Below are positions 1-8,392 of a DNA stretch of 64,000 nucleotides, piece after piece. The number at the start of each line of letters is the position of its first letter. Position 1 is the first letter of the stretch. The notes below the pieces were generated by a model that had not been told where the DNA came from, ran no database searches, and saw only the letters and a list, made by a program, of their open reading frames with translations. The DNA comes from Streptomyces bottropensis ATCC 25435 (GTDB taxonomy: Bacteria; Actinomycetota; Actinomycetes; Streptomycetales; Streptomycetaceae). The position numbers and the translations under genes were made by a program. Location: NCBI RefSeq assembly GCF_000383595.1, contig NZ_KB911581.1, positions 4,310,496 through 4,374,495 on the forward strand. Direction: 5' to 3'.

Positions 1-1
1 C

Positions 2-490
2 GAGGCCCGGCGCGCCCGGCACATCGCCGAGCAGGTTCCGGATCCCGAGCTGCCCATGCTGACCCTCGCCGACCTCGGCGTCCTGAGGGATGTCGAGCTG
101 ACGGAGGACGGCACGGTGGTCGCGAGCCTGACCCCGACCTACTCCGGCTGCCCGGCCATGGCCGAGATGCGCGCCGACGTGGCGGCCCGGCTGAGCGCCG
201 CCGGATACGCGCGGGTGGAGATCCGCACGGTCCTGAACCCCCCGTGGACGACGGACTGGATCACCGACACCGGCCGCCGCAAACTCACCGAACACGGCAT
301 CGCCCCACCAGGTGCGGCGCCCCGGGGCCCGGTCCCCCTCCTGCTGTCACCCACCCGGCGGACGGTCGCCTGCCCGCTCTGCGGCTCGGCGGACACCGAG
401 GAGACCTCGCGCTTCGCCGCCACGTCCTGCAAGTCACTGTGGCGCTGCCGCGCCTGTCGCGAGCCGTTCGAGCACGTCAAGGAGATCTGA
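2..490 (+). CDS. paaD: PaaD, phenylacetyl-CoA epoxidase accessory protein (5' truncated)
   Basis: Only the last 162 codons are present; the reading frame is open to the left window edge, so the start lies outside. The visible part opens with a DUF59/MIP18-type domain (EQVPDPELPML, then TPTYSGCPAM) and ends in a zinc-ribbon-like tail with CPLC and CRAC pairs (about nt 371-460). That domain order is diagnostic for PaaD of the aerobic phenylacetate pathway, where it is thought to help assemble or maintain the iron centre of the PaaABC(E) epoxidase. Its TGA overlaps the ATG of paaE (ATGA), so the two are translationally coupled. paaA-C are expected just upstream, outside the window. Confidence 0.93.
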   Translation, partial: EARRARHIAEQVPDPELPMLTLADLGVLRDVELTEDGTVVASLTPTYSGCPAMAEMRADVAARLSAAGYARVEIRTVLNPPWTTDWITDTGRRKLTEHGIAPPGAAPRGPVPLLLSPTRRTVACPLCGSADTEETSRFAATSCKSLWRCRACREPFEHVKEI

Positions 491-1656
491 TGGAAGGCCT
501 CAAGGAAGAGCCGACGGGAGGCCCGCGGGCCGGGGCGGTGGCCTCGCCGGTGCCGGCGGGTTCCGCCACCCCGGCGGTCCACGCGCGCACTCGCCGCCGT
601 CCGGCCTTCCACGCCCTGCGGGTCGCCTCCGTGGAGCCGCTCTGCGAGGACGCCGTCGCCGTCGGTTTCGCGATCCCGGCGGAGCTGGCGGAGGAGTTCG
701 CCTTCGCGCCCGGTCAGTCGCTGACCCTGCGGCGCGAGATCGACGGACGCGACGAGCGCCGCTCGTACTCGATCTGTTCGCCGGCCGGTGCGACGCCACG
801 CATCGGTGTACGGGTCGTGCCGGGCGGGCTGTTCTCCTCGTGGCTCGTGGACGACGTACGGCCCGGTGACACCGTCGACGTCATGGGCCCCACCGGGTTC
901 TTCACCCCCGACCTCGGCACCCCCGGTCACCATGTGCTGATCGCGGCGGGCTCCGGCATCACGCCCATGGTCTCCATCGCCGAGTCCGTCCTGGCCGCCG
1001 ATCCCTCCTCGACCGTCACCCTCTTCTACGGCAACCGCCGCAGCGCCACGGTGATGTTCGCCGACGAGCTGGCCGACCTGAAGGACCTGTACCCGGCCCG
1101 CTTCCAGCTCGCCCACGTCCTCTCCCGCGAACCCCGCGAGGCCGAGCTGCTGTCGGGTCGGCTCGACGCCGACCGGCTCTCGGCGCTGATCGGCTCCCTG
1201 GTCGACGTCGGCACCGCGGACCACTGGTGGCTGTGCGGCCCGCACGGCATGGTCCGCGACGCCCAGCGGGTGCTGGCCGGGCTCGGGGTGCCAAAGGACC
1301 GGGTCCATCAGGAGCTGTTCTACGCCGACGACGAGCCCGTGCGGGAGGCCCGGCACGAGGAGGCCGTCGCCGAGGGCCCCGTCAGCGAGGTCACCGTCAC
1401 GCTCGACGGCCGCTCCACCACGGCCGCGCTCTCCCGCGAGCGCAGCATCCTGGACGGCGCCCAGCGCACCCGCCCCGATCTGCCCTTCGCGTGCAAGGGG
1501 GGCGTCTGCGGCACCTGCCGGGCCCTGGTCACCGACGGCAAGGCCGACATGCGGCGCAACTTCGCGCTCGAACCGGCGGAGGTGGCTGCGGGGTATGTCC
1601 TGACCTGCCAGTCGTACGCGGTGTCGGAGACGCTGACGGTCGACTTCGACACGTGA
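490..1656 (+). CDS. paaE: PaaE, phenylacetyl-CoA epoxidase reductase subunit
   Basis: Predicted 388-residue reductase that passes electrons from NADPH to the phenylacetyl-CoA epoxidase. Order of domains: about 35 variable residues, ferredoxin-reductase FAD domain with RSYSICSP near residue 91, NAD(P) domain with GSGITP near 154 and CGPHGM near 250, then a C-terminal plant-type [2Fe-2S] domain with CKGGVCGTC (near 334-342) and the fourth cysteine in LTCQS. This FNR-plus-C-terminal-ferredoxin order is the PaaE arrangement. The ATG at 490 overlaps the paaD stop. A longer frame opens at 244, but that part lies inside paaD and is a shadow. It appears to be the last gene of the operon. Confidence 0.94.
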   Translation: MEGLKEEPTGGPRAGAVASPVPAGSATPAVHARTRRRPAFHALRVASVEPLCEDAVAVGFAIPAELAEEFAFAPGQSLTLRREIDGRDERRSYSICSPAGATPRIGVRVVPGGLFSSWLVDDVRPGDTVDVMGPTGFFTPDLGTPGHHVLIAAGSGITPMVSIAESVLAADPSSTVTLFYGNRRSATVMFADELADLKDLYPARFQLAHVLSREPREAELLSGRLDADRLSALIGSLVDVGTADHWWLCGPHGMVRDAQRVLAGLGVPKDRVHQELFYADDEPVREARHEEAVAEGPVSEVTVTLDGRSTTAALSRERSILDGAQRTRPDLPFACKGGVCGTCRALVTDGKADMRRNFALEPAEVAAGYVLTCQSYAVSETLTVDFDT

Positions 1657-1738
1657 GGGATGAGGGCGGCGGGCGGCCTGGGGCGGGTTCGGTCGTGGGT
1701 CGGGTGCGGACGAACACCTCCACGACCTCCCGGGCCGG

Positions 1739-2227
1739 TCAGTTCCTCGCCGGCCGGCCCGCCGCCGCGCCGATCGACTCCACCAACGGCGACAGCCGGT
1801 AGGGCACGCGCTCCCTGAGCGCGACCTCCGTGCGGGTGCGCACGACGCCCGGCAGGCTGATCAGTGCCTGGATGACGTCCTCCAGGTGCGCGTTGTCCCG
1901 GGCCACCACCCGGGTCAGGAGGTCGCCGCCACCGGTGATCGAGAACGCCTCGATGATCTCCGGTACGGCCGCGAGCGCGTCCCCGACGTCGTCCAGGTGC
2001 CCCTGCGTCACCTCGATGTGTACGAACGCCAGCACGGGGTGACCGAGCGCGGCCGGGGAGAGGGACGGGCTCGTGCCCGTGATCACGCCGTCGCGTTCCA
2101 GCCGGTCGAGGCGGGCCTGCAGCGTGCCGCGGGCGACGCCGAGGATGCGGGCGCACTCCCGCACGCTGGTGCGCGGCTGGTCCAGGAGCAGCCGCAGGAT
2201 GCGGGTGTCGAGCTCGTCCACCGCCAT
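1739..2227 (-). CDS. Lrp/AsnC family transcriptional regulator
   Basis: 162 residues, the normal size for the family. N-terminal winged helix-turn-helix (LDTRILRLLLDQPRTSVREC, then VARGTLQARLDRLERDGVI), followed by the ligand-binding RAM/ACT-like domain with the characteristic GGGDLLTRVVARDN stretch. The ATG at 2227 is chosen because a GAGGGAGG ribosome site lies just upstream; the frame stays open further 5' without one. It faces paaE tail-to-tail and is divergent from the FUSC gene, so it could control that gene, itself or the paa operon. The ligand, probably an amino acid or aromatic metabolite, cannot be told from sequence. Confidence 0.9.
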   Translation of the reverse strand: MAVDELDTRILRLLLDQPRTSVRECARILGVARGTLQARLDRLERDGVITGTSPSLSPAALGHPVLAFVHIEVTQGHLDDVGDALAAVPEIIEAFSITGGGDLLTRVVARDNAHLEDVIQALISLPGVVRTRTEVALRERVPYRLSPLVESIGAAAGRPARN

Positions 2228-2427
2228 GGTCCGTTGGCCTCCCTCTGGCACCGGGTGAAGAGGCCGCACTGTACCAATGGCCCAGTGAATACGGCACCGG
2301 TTGAGCCACCGGGCCTCTGATGGTTTCCTGATGACCATCGATGGCGCCGCGCAGCGCAGGACGGCAATGAGGCCGGTCCGTGCCCGCGGCGCCATTTCCA
2401 TGCCGCGACGGCGTGGTCGGACTTCGA

Positions 2428-2444
2428 AGGCCCCGCGGGGGCCT
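2428..2444. promoter_or_regulatory. Perfect inverted repeat in Lrp/FUSC divergent region
   Basis: AGGCCCC-GCG-GGGGCCT, 7-bp arms around 3 nt. It sits between the divergent Lrp and FUSC genes and about 30 nt before the FUSC start. It could be an operator or a 5'-UTR hairpin. With GC content this high, a chance palindrome is also possible. Confidence 0.3.
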
Positions 2445-2474
2445 CAGCGAACGGGAGAGGACGGGCGGCCGGCG

Positions 2475-4091
2475 GTGAAGAGGATGTTCATGGCTCCGGA
2501 CCCGGGGCGCCTGAGGCTGCGGGTCGCGCTGCGGGCGGTGCTCGGCATCGGTCTCGCGGTGACCGCGGCGGAGGCGGCCGGGCTGTCGCTGACCGCCTCG
2601 ATCACGGCCGGGCTCACGGCGCTCCTCGCCCTCTTCACGGTCGCCGACCCCACCGTGCGCGGTCAGGTGGTCACCACCGCCCTGCTGCCCGCCGCGGGCT
2701 TTCCGGTCCTGGCCCTCGCGACGGTGCTGCACGACCTGCCGACGCTGCGCGACGCGGTCTGGCTCGTGGTGATCTTCTGCGGCGTCCATGCCCGCCGCTG
2801 GGGGCCACGCGGCCACGCGCTCGGCATCTTCGCCTTCATGACCTTCTTCGTCACCCAGTTCCTGCACGCCGTCCCCGGCCAGCTGCCGGAGCTGTACACG
2901 GCCATGACCCTCGCGCTGACGGCCTCCTCGGCCGTGCGCTTCGGCGCCTGGTGCATCGAGCGCCGCTTCCCGCCGCCGACCGCCCCCGCCCCGGGCGACG
3001 GCCGGGGACTCGCCCGGTCCACCACCCGGCAGGCCTTCCAGGCGAGCGCCGCCTGCGCCTTCGCGATGGCCGTCGGGCAGGTCCTCTCGCAGGAACGCTG
3101 GTACTGGGCCGTCGGCACCGCCTGGTGGATCTTCGTGAACACCACCTCGCGCGGCGAGACCCTGGTCCGCGGCTTCCGGCGCCTGGTCGGCACGGTCACC
3201 GGCATCCTCGTCGGCCTGCTGGTCGCCGTCCCCCTGCACGGCGCCCCGGCCCCCACCGCCGCACTGGTCGCCGTCTGCGTGTTCGGCATCTTCTACACCG
3301 CCGCCGTGTCGTACTCCTGGATGATGCTCTGCGTCACCGTGATGGCGGCCCTGCTCTACGGTCTCCTCGGCGTCCTGGACCCCGCGCTCCTCGGCCTGCG
3401 CCTGGCGCAGACCGGGGTCGGCGCGCTCGGCGCCGCCCTCGCCGTGGCGCTCGTCCTCCCGGTCACCACGCACGCCGTCACCGACCGGTGGGTGCGCCGG
3501 GCCCTGCACGCGGTGCACGCCTGCACCGCGACGGCGGCCCGGAGCCTCGCCGGAGACCCCGACGCGGACCCGGCCCCGCACGTGGCGGAGCTGGAGGCGC
3601 TCCTCGGGCGCGTACGGCTGTCCCTCGCGCCCCTGGTCCACCCCCTCAACCCGTTGCGCCGACGCAAGGAACGGGCCCGCCGGGTGCTCGCCCTGCTCGA
3701 CGACTGCGCCCGCGAGGCCCGGGGCCTCGGGGAGGTCGTGCGAGCCCCCCACGGCACCCGGGGTGTCCGCCACGCTCCCCGCACGGCCCGCGCCGACCAC
3801 GGCGGACCCCGTAGCGCATCCGGGGCGCACCCTCTCGCCGTCGAGGCCGACCCGGGCGCCTCCTCCCACGGAGCCCGCCTCACCGCCGCCTGCCTCCGCG
3901 TCGAATCGGCCGTCGAGACCCTGGTCGGCGCGCTGCCCGAGCGCCCCGCCCCGGCGCACGCCGGCGCCCCGCACCCGGACCGTCACCCCGGCGCGGAGCA
4001 GGCCCTCGCACATCTCCACGGTCTGGAACGCGCCCTCGCGGACCTGGCCCCGCCGCTGCGCGGTTCCTCCCTCGTACAGACTTTGGTCTAG
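2475..4091 (+). CDS. FUSC family integral membrane protein
   Basis: About 538 residues. Two blocks of hydrophobic helices (nt about 2510-2960 and 3040-3480) are separated by a short charged loop and followed by a soluble, proline/histidine-rich C-terminal half. This is the layout of the FUSC/aromatic-acid-exporter-like superfamily, and the second block carries the typical YWAVGTAWWIFVNT segment. Family members are proposed exporters, but the substrate is unknown here. Start: GTG at 2475 or ATG at 2484 both follow GGGAGAGG at 2453-2460; the frame is open from 2301, but that upstream part looks non-coding. It lies divergent from the Lrp gene, which makes Lrp control of export plausible. Confidence 0.8.
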   Translation: MKRMFMAPDPGRLRLRVALRAVLGIGLAVTAAEAAGLSLTASITAGLTALLALFTVADPTVRGQVVTTALLPAAGFPVLALATVLHDLPTLRDAVWLVVIFCGVHARRWGPRGHALGIFAFMTFFVTQFLHAVPGQLPELYTAMTLALTASSAVRFGAWCIERRFPPPTAPAPGDGRGLARSTTRQAFQASAACAFAMAVGQVLSQERWYWAVGTAWWIFVNTTSRGETLVRGFRRLVGTVTGILVGLLVAVPLHGAPAPTAALVAVCVFGIFYTAAVSYSWMMLCVTVMAALLYGLLGVLDPALLGLRLAQTGVGALGAALAVALVLPVTTHAVTDRWVRRALHAVHACTATAARSLAGDPDADPAPHVAELEALLGRVRLSLAPLVHPLNPLRRRKERARRVLALLDDCAREARGLGEVVRAPHGTRGVRHAPRTARADHGGPRSASGAHPLAVEADPGASSHGARLTAACLRVESAVETLVGALPERPAPAHAGAPHPDRHPGAEQALAHLHGLERALADLAPPLRGSSLVQTLV

Positions 4092-4141
4092 ACCTCCTGC
4101 TACTGTTCGCCCGCACACCGGGCGAGCGGGAGGGGACGACA

Positions 4142-5209
4142 GTGACGACAGCGCCTCGGGCGACGGGCGGACGGCGGCCACGACGGGCCTACATCGGCTC
4201 GTTCACCTCGGCGGGCGGCCCCGGCGTCCTCGCCGCCGTCGTGGACGACGAGAGCGGTGCGCTGACCGCCCTCGGCGGAGCGGACGACGTTCCCGACCCG
4301 TCCTACCTCGCCCTCGCACCGGACGGCGACACCCTCTACGCCGTCAGCGAGCGGACCGAGGGTGCCGTGGCCGCCTACCGGGTGACGGGCGACAAGCCCG
4401 AGTTGACCGGGCCGCCCGTGACGGTGGGCGTCGGTCCCACGCACCTGTGTCTGCACGCCGGCCACGTGCTGAGCGCCGACTACGGCTCCGGCAGCGTCAC
4501 CGCCGTCCCCCTGCTGCCCGACGGCACCCTCGCCCCCTCCTCGTCAGGAACGCTCCGGCACACCGGAGCGGGGCCGGACCGGCTTGACCGGCGGGAAGCG
4601 CACGCCCACCAGGTGGTGCCCGCCCCGGACGGCCGCCACTTCCTCGGCGTCGACCTCGGCACGGACTCGGTGCGGGTGTGCGCGCTCGACGACGGCGTCC
4701 CCGTCGTGCTCCACGAGACGGCGCTGCGGCCGGGCTCGGGACCACGTCACCTCGCCCTCCACCCGGGCGGGCCCGACGGACCGGACGGGGCGTCCGTGTA
4801 CGTCCTGAACGAACTCGCCGCCACGGTCACCGTGTGCCGTTGGAGGGCCCCTGACGGCCCGCTGGAGCCGCTGCGAGAGATATCGGTGCTCCCGCAAGCC
4901 TCCGCGGGCGACGCGTACCCCTCGGGCATCGTCGTGTCCTCCGACGGGCGTTTCCTGTGGACCGCCACCCGGGGCGCGGACGTCCTGTCGGTGCTCGCCG
5001 TCGAGGACGCCGGGCCGCGCCTGGTCGCGACCGTGCCCTGTGGCGGCCACTGGCCGCGCGCCCTCGCCCACGCGGCCGGGACGCTGTACGTGGCCAACGA
5101 GCGGTCGGGCGACGTCACCTGGTTCACGGTGGACCCGGAGACGGGCACACCGGTGCGCGGCGGCTCGATCGAGGTGCCGGCGGCGTCCTGTGTCGTCCTG
5201 GACGTCTGA
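4142..5209 (+). CDS. Lactonase-like seven-bladed beta-propeller protein
   Basis: 355 residues with the repeated blade pattern of the Pgl/YbhE lactonase family: YIGSFTSAGGPG at the N-terminus, PSYLALAPDGDTLYAVSE, HAHQVVPAPDGRHFLGVDLG and GPRHLALHPGG in the middle, and YVANERSGDVTWFTVDPETG near the end. Relatives include 6-phosphogluconolactonase of the pentose phosphate pathway and cycloisomerases, so the substrate is uncertain. GTG start at 4142 preceded by GAGGGGA. No signal peptide is seen, so it is probably cytoplasmic. It sits about 50 nt after the FUSC gene and could be co-transcribed; a strong terminator follows. Confidence 0.85.
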   Translation: MTTAPRATGGRRPRRAYIGSFTSAGGPGVLAAVVDDESGALTALGGADDVPDPSYLALAPDGDTLYAVSERTEGAVAAYRVTGDKPELTGPPVTVGVGPTHLCLHAGHVLSADYGSGSVTAVPLLPDGTLAPSSSGTLRHTGAGPDRLDRREAHAHQVVPAPDGRHFLGVDLGTDSVRVCALDDGVPVVLHETALRPGSGPRHLALHPGGPDGPDGASVYVLNELAATVTVCRWRAPDGPLEPLREISVLPQASAGDAYPSGIVVSSDGRFLWTATRGADVLSVLAVEDAGPRLVATVPCGGHWPRALAHAAGTLYVANERSGDVTWFTVDPETGTPVRGGSIEVPAASCVVLDV

Positions 5210-5231
5210 ACGGCAACCCGGTACCGGCACG

Positions 5232-5270
5232 GCCGAGGGCCCGCTCCTACGAGAGGAGCGGGCCCTCGGC
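5232..5270. terminator. Bidirectional terminator, 17-bp perfect stem
   Basis: Inverted repeat with 17-bp perfect arms (5232-5248 and 5254-5270) around a 5-nt loop ACGAG. It lies exactly between the convergent lactonase and chelatase-like genes and would stop both transcripts. There is no U-tract, as is usual in Streptomyces. Confidence 0.9.
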
Positions 5271-5305
5271 AGTACGGGTCGCGGTCCGGGATCCGAGCAC
5301 CCGGC

Positions 5306-6229
5306 TCAGCGAACCGGCATGCCCTGCGGCTGCTGCGGCGCGATGCCGAGCGCGGTGGTGTACTTGCCGAGCGCCAGCTTGCCGATCGCCGGGTAGGGGC
5401 CGAGCGCCTCGGCGGCGGAGCAGCCCGCCTCCTTCGCGGCGGCCTCGATCAGACCGGCGTCGATCTCCGGCCCTATCAGGTACGGCGCGAGAGCCAGCTG
5501 CTGGGAGCCCGAGGAACGCAGCTGCTCGGCCACGGAGGTGATGGAGCCCTCCTGGTCGAGGGCGGCCGCCATCACCGGCACGGCGAGGCGCGCGGCCAGC
5601 AGCATGCCCGTGATCCCGGCGGCCTGCACGGCCTCCTCGCCGCCCACGGTGGCGAGGACGATGCCGTCCGCGGCGGTGGCCACGGTGAACAGCCGGGCCC
5701 GGTCGGCACGCGCCAGACCGGCCTCGGACAGGCGCACGTGCAGCGCCTCGGCGAGCAGCGGGTGCGGGCCGAGGACATCGGTCAGCTCGGCCGCGATACG
5801 GCTCTCCATGACGGCCTGGCGGACCTGGCGCAGGGTGGCGCTGTCCGGGCCGGCCAGCAGGGGCACGACGACGGCGACGAGGCCATCCGGCTCCTTGACG
5901 TCCAGACCGGCGGCACGCGCCTGCTCGTAACGGGCGGTGCGCTCCTCGGCGGCGCGGGCGAGCACCGACTGCAGCGTGGGGAACTCGTCGCCGCCACCGT
6001 CGACATAGCCGATACGGGCGTCGAGGCCGGGCAGCTCGGAGCGCGCGATGCTCACGACCTCCTCGGCGAGGCCGCGCGTGGCGGCGCTGGGCGTGCCGGG
6101 CACCGCGAGGACGAGCGCGGGCGCGCCCTCGGGAGCCGCCAGGGGCTCCGGGCGGCGGTGCCGCCCGGGCTGGCGGGGTCGCGGCATTCGTACTGGCAGG
6201 CCGGACGCGGGCCCAGTGGGGGAGCTCAT
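5306..6229 (-). CDS. CbiX-like sirohydrochlorin chelatase family protein
   Basis: 307 residues. After a 35-residue basic/proline-rich N-terminus come two chelatase-like half domains: ALVLAVPGTPSAA... and PDGLVAVVVPLLAGPDSATLRQV, then PHPLLAEALHVRLSEAG, and VPVMAAALDQEGSITSVAEQLRSSG with LALAPYLIGPEI. The layout fits the CbiX/SirB family, which inserts Co or Fe into sirohydrochlorin. The canonical first-domain metal-ligand histidine of the GHGS type is not evident: the equivalent position reads VPGTPS. It may therefore be a divergent or non-catalytic member. The ATG at 6229 lacks a clear ribosome site; an in-frame ATG 15 codons later is an alternative. Confidence 0.8.
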   Translation of the reverse strand: MSSPTGPASGLPVRMPRPRQPGRHRRPEPLAAPEGAPALVLAVPGTPSAATRGLAEEVVSIARSELPGLDARIGYVDGGGDEFPTLQSVLARAAEERTARYEQARAAGLDVKEPDGLVAVVVPLLAGPDSATLRQVRQAVMESRIAAELTDVLGPHPLLAEALHVRLSEAGLARADRARLFTVATAADGIVLATVGGEEAVQAAGITGMLLAARLAVPVMAAALDQEGSITSVAEQLRSSGSQQLALAPYLIGPEIDAGLIEAAAKEAGCSAAEALGPYPAIGKLALGKYTTALGIAPQQPQGMPVR

Positions 6230-6347
6230 GGCGCCGCATGTTACTGGCTTCTTGGGCTCCCCTGTTCGGGGAGGGTGCAGGTGAGCGGTATCCGTCCTGA
6301 TTTGTCTGATGAGTTACGGGCCGATCAGGGTCGATCACTACCGCATA

Positions 6348-6377
6348 TATCTACCAAGAGCCGCACTTGGGTGTGAA
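6348..6377 (-). promoter_or_regulatory. Putative promoter for the chelatase-like gene
   Basis: On the minus strand TTCACA (6377-6372), an 18-nt spacer and TAGATA (6353-6348). It would give a 5' UTR of roughly 110 nt that includes a small CTCCCC/GGGGAG hairpin at 6257-6273. This 190-bp gap is noticeably more AT-rich than its surroundings. Confidence 0.35.
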
Positions 6378-6422
6378 CGGTGGTGCTTGTCCGATAGGCT
6401 GGATTACTCACTTTTGTGGGGA

Positions 6423-7400
6423 CTACTTTTCGGCCACCACGTACAACATCCGCTCGTCGTACGGCAACCCCAGCCCCTCACCCGCCAGCGCGGCCGCGAT
6501 GCGCACGGCTCCGACCAGCGGATCTCCCTCCGCCGGCACCAGCGGCGCGTGCGGCAGCAGCTTCGCCAACTCCGCCGCCAGTGGGACGCGCAGCGGATCG
6601 CCCAGCTCGAACAGGCCGCCGGTCAGGGCCACTCGGGGCTCGCCCGACGCCGGGCAGACGGCGGCCGCCGCGTCGGCCATGTGCCGGGCCGCCTCGCGCA
6701 GGACGTCCGCCGCCACAGGATCGTCCGCGGCGCCCGCGCCCACCTCGGGCGCGAAGGAGGCGAGGACCGCCGGGCGGTCGGGCCTCGGGTAGAGCAGACC
6801 GGGAAGTCCGTCCAGCGGGCCGAACAGCCTTTCGGCGCGCGCCAGCAGCCGCGCCGAACCACCGCTGCGCCCGTCGTACGCCCGCAGCGCCGCCTCAAGC
6901 CCGGCCCGCCCGATCCACGCCCCGCCGCCGCAGTCCCCGAGCAGATGGCCCCAGCCGTCCGCCCGGCGCCAGCTCTCCAGGTCCGTGCCGATCGCGATCA
7001 TCCCGGTGCCGGCCGCGATCACCGCGCCCGGCCGCACACCGAGGGCGCCGGTGTACGCGGCGACCGCGTCGGCCACCAGCGCGATCCGCCGCACCCCCAA
7101 CTCGCGCGTCAGCGCCGACGGCAGCTCCGCGCGCAGCTGCTCGCCGAGCGTCGCGAACCCGGCGGCCCCCACGGCCACGGCGACCGGCCGACCGCACCCG
7201 GCCTCGTCGATCAACCGTCGCGCCATGGGCAGCAACCGCTCCAGCAGATGCCCGGCGTCGATCCCGCGTGCCGCGGTCCGCACGGGCTCCCGGGAGGCCA
7301 CCGGCTCTCCGAGCACCTCGGTGCCCCGGGCCAGGACCGCCCGCAGTCCGGAGCCGCCGGAGTCCACGGCGAGCACGACGGGATGCGCTGCGCCGCTCAT
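6423..7400 (-). CDS. N-acetylglucosamine kinase-like protein (BadF/BadG family)
   Basis: 325 residues of the actin-like ATPase fold. The N-terminal phosphate-1 loop is VDSGGSGLRAVLARG, the middle has GAVIAAGTGMIAIG and WGHLLGDCGGGAWIGRAGLEAALRAYDGR, and a C-terminal adenosine motif reads RVALTGGLFELGDP. These are typical of GlcNAc/glucosamine kinases of the BadF/BadG/BcrA/BcrD family, so the likely reaction is ATP-dependent phosphorylation of an amino sugar during cell-wall or chitin sugar recycling. The ATG at 7400 overlaps the TGA of a decayed uracil-DNA glycosylase remnant, so it was probably once translated as the second gene of an ung-kinase operon. Confidence 0.85.
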   Translation of the reverse strand: MSGAAHPVVLAVDSGGSGLRAVLARGTEVLGEPVASREPVRTAARGIDAGHLLERLLPMARRLIDEAGCGRPVAVAVGAAGFATLGEQLRAELPSALTRELGVRRIALVADAVAAYTGALGVRPGAVIAAGTGMIAIGTDLESWRRADGWGHLLGDCGGGAWIGRAGLEAALRAYDGRSGGSARLLARAERLFGPLDGLPGLLYPRPDRPAVLASFAPEVGAGAADDPVAADVLREAARHMADAAAAVCPASGEPRVALTGGLFELGDPLRVPLAAELAKLLPHAPLVPAEGDPLVGAVRIAAALAGEGLGLPYDERMLYVVAEK

Positions 7401-7516
7401 GGCGGTCGCCGGTCCACGGGAGCGCCGCTCTGGGGGGCCGGCATCCTGCCGAGCAGCAGCACCCCCTGCCGCGTCCATGACGTCAGGTCCGTGCAGAGAG
7501 GACGCCGGGCGGGCCG
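7397..7516 (-). pseudogene. Decayed uracil-DNA glycosylase remnant
   Basis: A minus-strand frame reads DLTSWTRQGVLLLGR followed at once by PQSGAPVDRRPP and a stop. The first piece matches DLTPWAQQGVLLLNR and the second matches SQGAQPVDWRLP of the intact Ung encoded next door. About 100 residues between them, including the catalytic HPSP region, are missing. Its stop overlaps the start codon of the GlcNAc-kinase-like gene. The nucleotide sequence differs from the neighbouring ung, so it looks like a second, older paralogue that suffered an internal deletion. No plausible start or upstream ung sequence survives between 7516 and 7715. Confidence 0.65.
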
Positions 7517-7714
7517 AGGGTGAGAGCCAAGGCGGTGGAGCGGCCCGAGCACCGGATGCGACAAGTCCCCTCCTTCCCGGTGACCGGCGGCGTGACCTGC
7601 TCGACCGGTTCGAAGATCTGGATGACGACGAAGGGTAGCGCCTGCGGGGCGGGCGGTGCGGGCGTCCTGCCGGGGTATGCGGGGTGTCTGTGTGTGCCAG
7701 TAGAGTGACGCGCC

Positions 7715-8392
7715 GTGGCACCACGACCTTTGCATGAACTTGTCGAAGCGGGCTGGGCGAAGGCCCTTGAGCCGGTGGCCGAACGTATCGCCGGGATGGG
7801 GGACTTCCTGCGGGCCGAGATAGCGGCGGGCCGGACGTACCTGCCGTCCGGGGCGAACGTCCTGCGGGCCTTCCAGCAGCCCTTCGACGACGTCCGCGTC
7901 CTGATCGTCGGTCAGGATCCCTATCCCACACCCGGCATGGCGATCGGGTTGAGCTTCGCCGTCTCGCCGGAGGTGCGTTCGCTGCCGGGCAGCCTGGAGA
8001 ACATCTACCGCGAGATGCACTCCGACCTCGGGCTGCCCAGGCCGTCGAACGGCGATCTGACGCCGTGGGCACAGCAGGGCGTCCTGCTGCTCAACAGGGC
8101 CCTCACCACGGCCCCGCGCAAGCCGGCGGCGCACCGCGGAAAGGGCTGGGAGGAGGTCACCGAGCAGGCGATACGGGCGCTGGCCGGACGGGGGAAGCCG
8201 CTGGTGTCCATTCTCTGGGGCCGCGACGCGCGCAATCTGCGGCCGTTGCTGGGAGAGCTTCCGGCGATCGAGTCCGCGCATCCGTCCCCGATGTCGGCCG
8301 ACCGGGGTTTCTTCGGTTCGCGTCCGTTCAGCCGGGCCAACGACCTGCTGCTGAGCCAGGGCGCCCAGCCCGTGGACTGGCGCCTGCCGTAG
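7715..8392 (+). CDS. ung: Uracil-DNA glycosylase
   Basis: 225-residue family 1 uracil-DNA glycosylase that removes uracil from DNA to start base-excision repair. Hallmarks are all present: water-activating loop GQDPYP near residues 66-71, the DLTPWAQQGVLLLNRALT uracil-recognition segment, and the catalytic HPSPMSADRGFFGSRPFSRAN loop (histidine near 189). GTG start at 7715. Normal length and no defects. It is transcribed divergently from the GlcNAc-kinase-like gene and from the inactivated ung-like remnant. Confidence 0.97.
   Translation: MAPRPLHELVEAGWAKALEPVAERIAGMGDFLRAEIAAGRTYLPSGANVLRAFQQPFDDVRVLIVGQDPYPTPGMAIGLSFAVSPEVRSLPGSLENIYREMHSDLGLPRPSNGDLTPWAQQGVLLLNRALTTAPRKPAAHRGKGWEEVTEQAIRALAGRGKPLVSILWGRDARNLRPLLGELPAIESAHPSPMSADRGFFGSRPFSRANDLLLSQGAQPVDWRLP

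Noticed and set aside
1320..4181. 953-codon open frame on the minus strand
   Set aside because: Lies opposite paaE, the Lrp gene and the FUSC gene; repetitive Gly/Arg/Asp composition with no domain. It is a high-GC shadow frame.
6230..6422. Cobalamin riboswitch before the chelatase-like gene
   Set aside because: Considered because of the B12-related product, but no B12-box or conserved paired core is visible, and the length is short.
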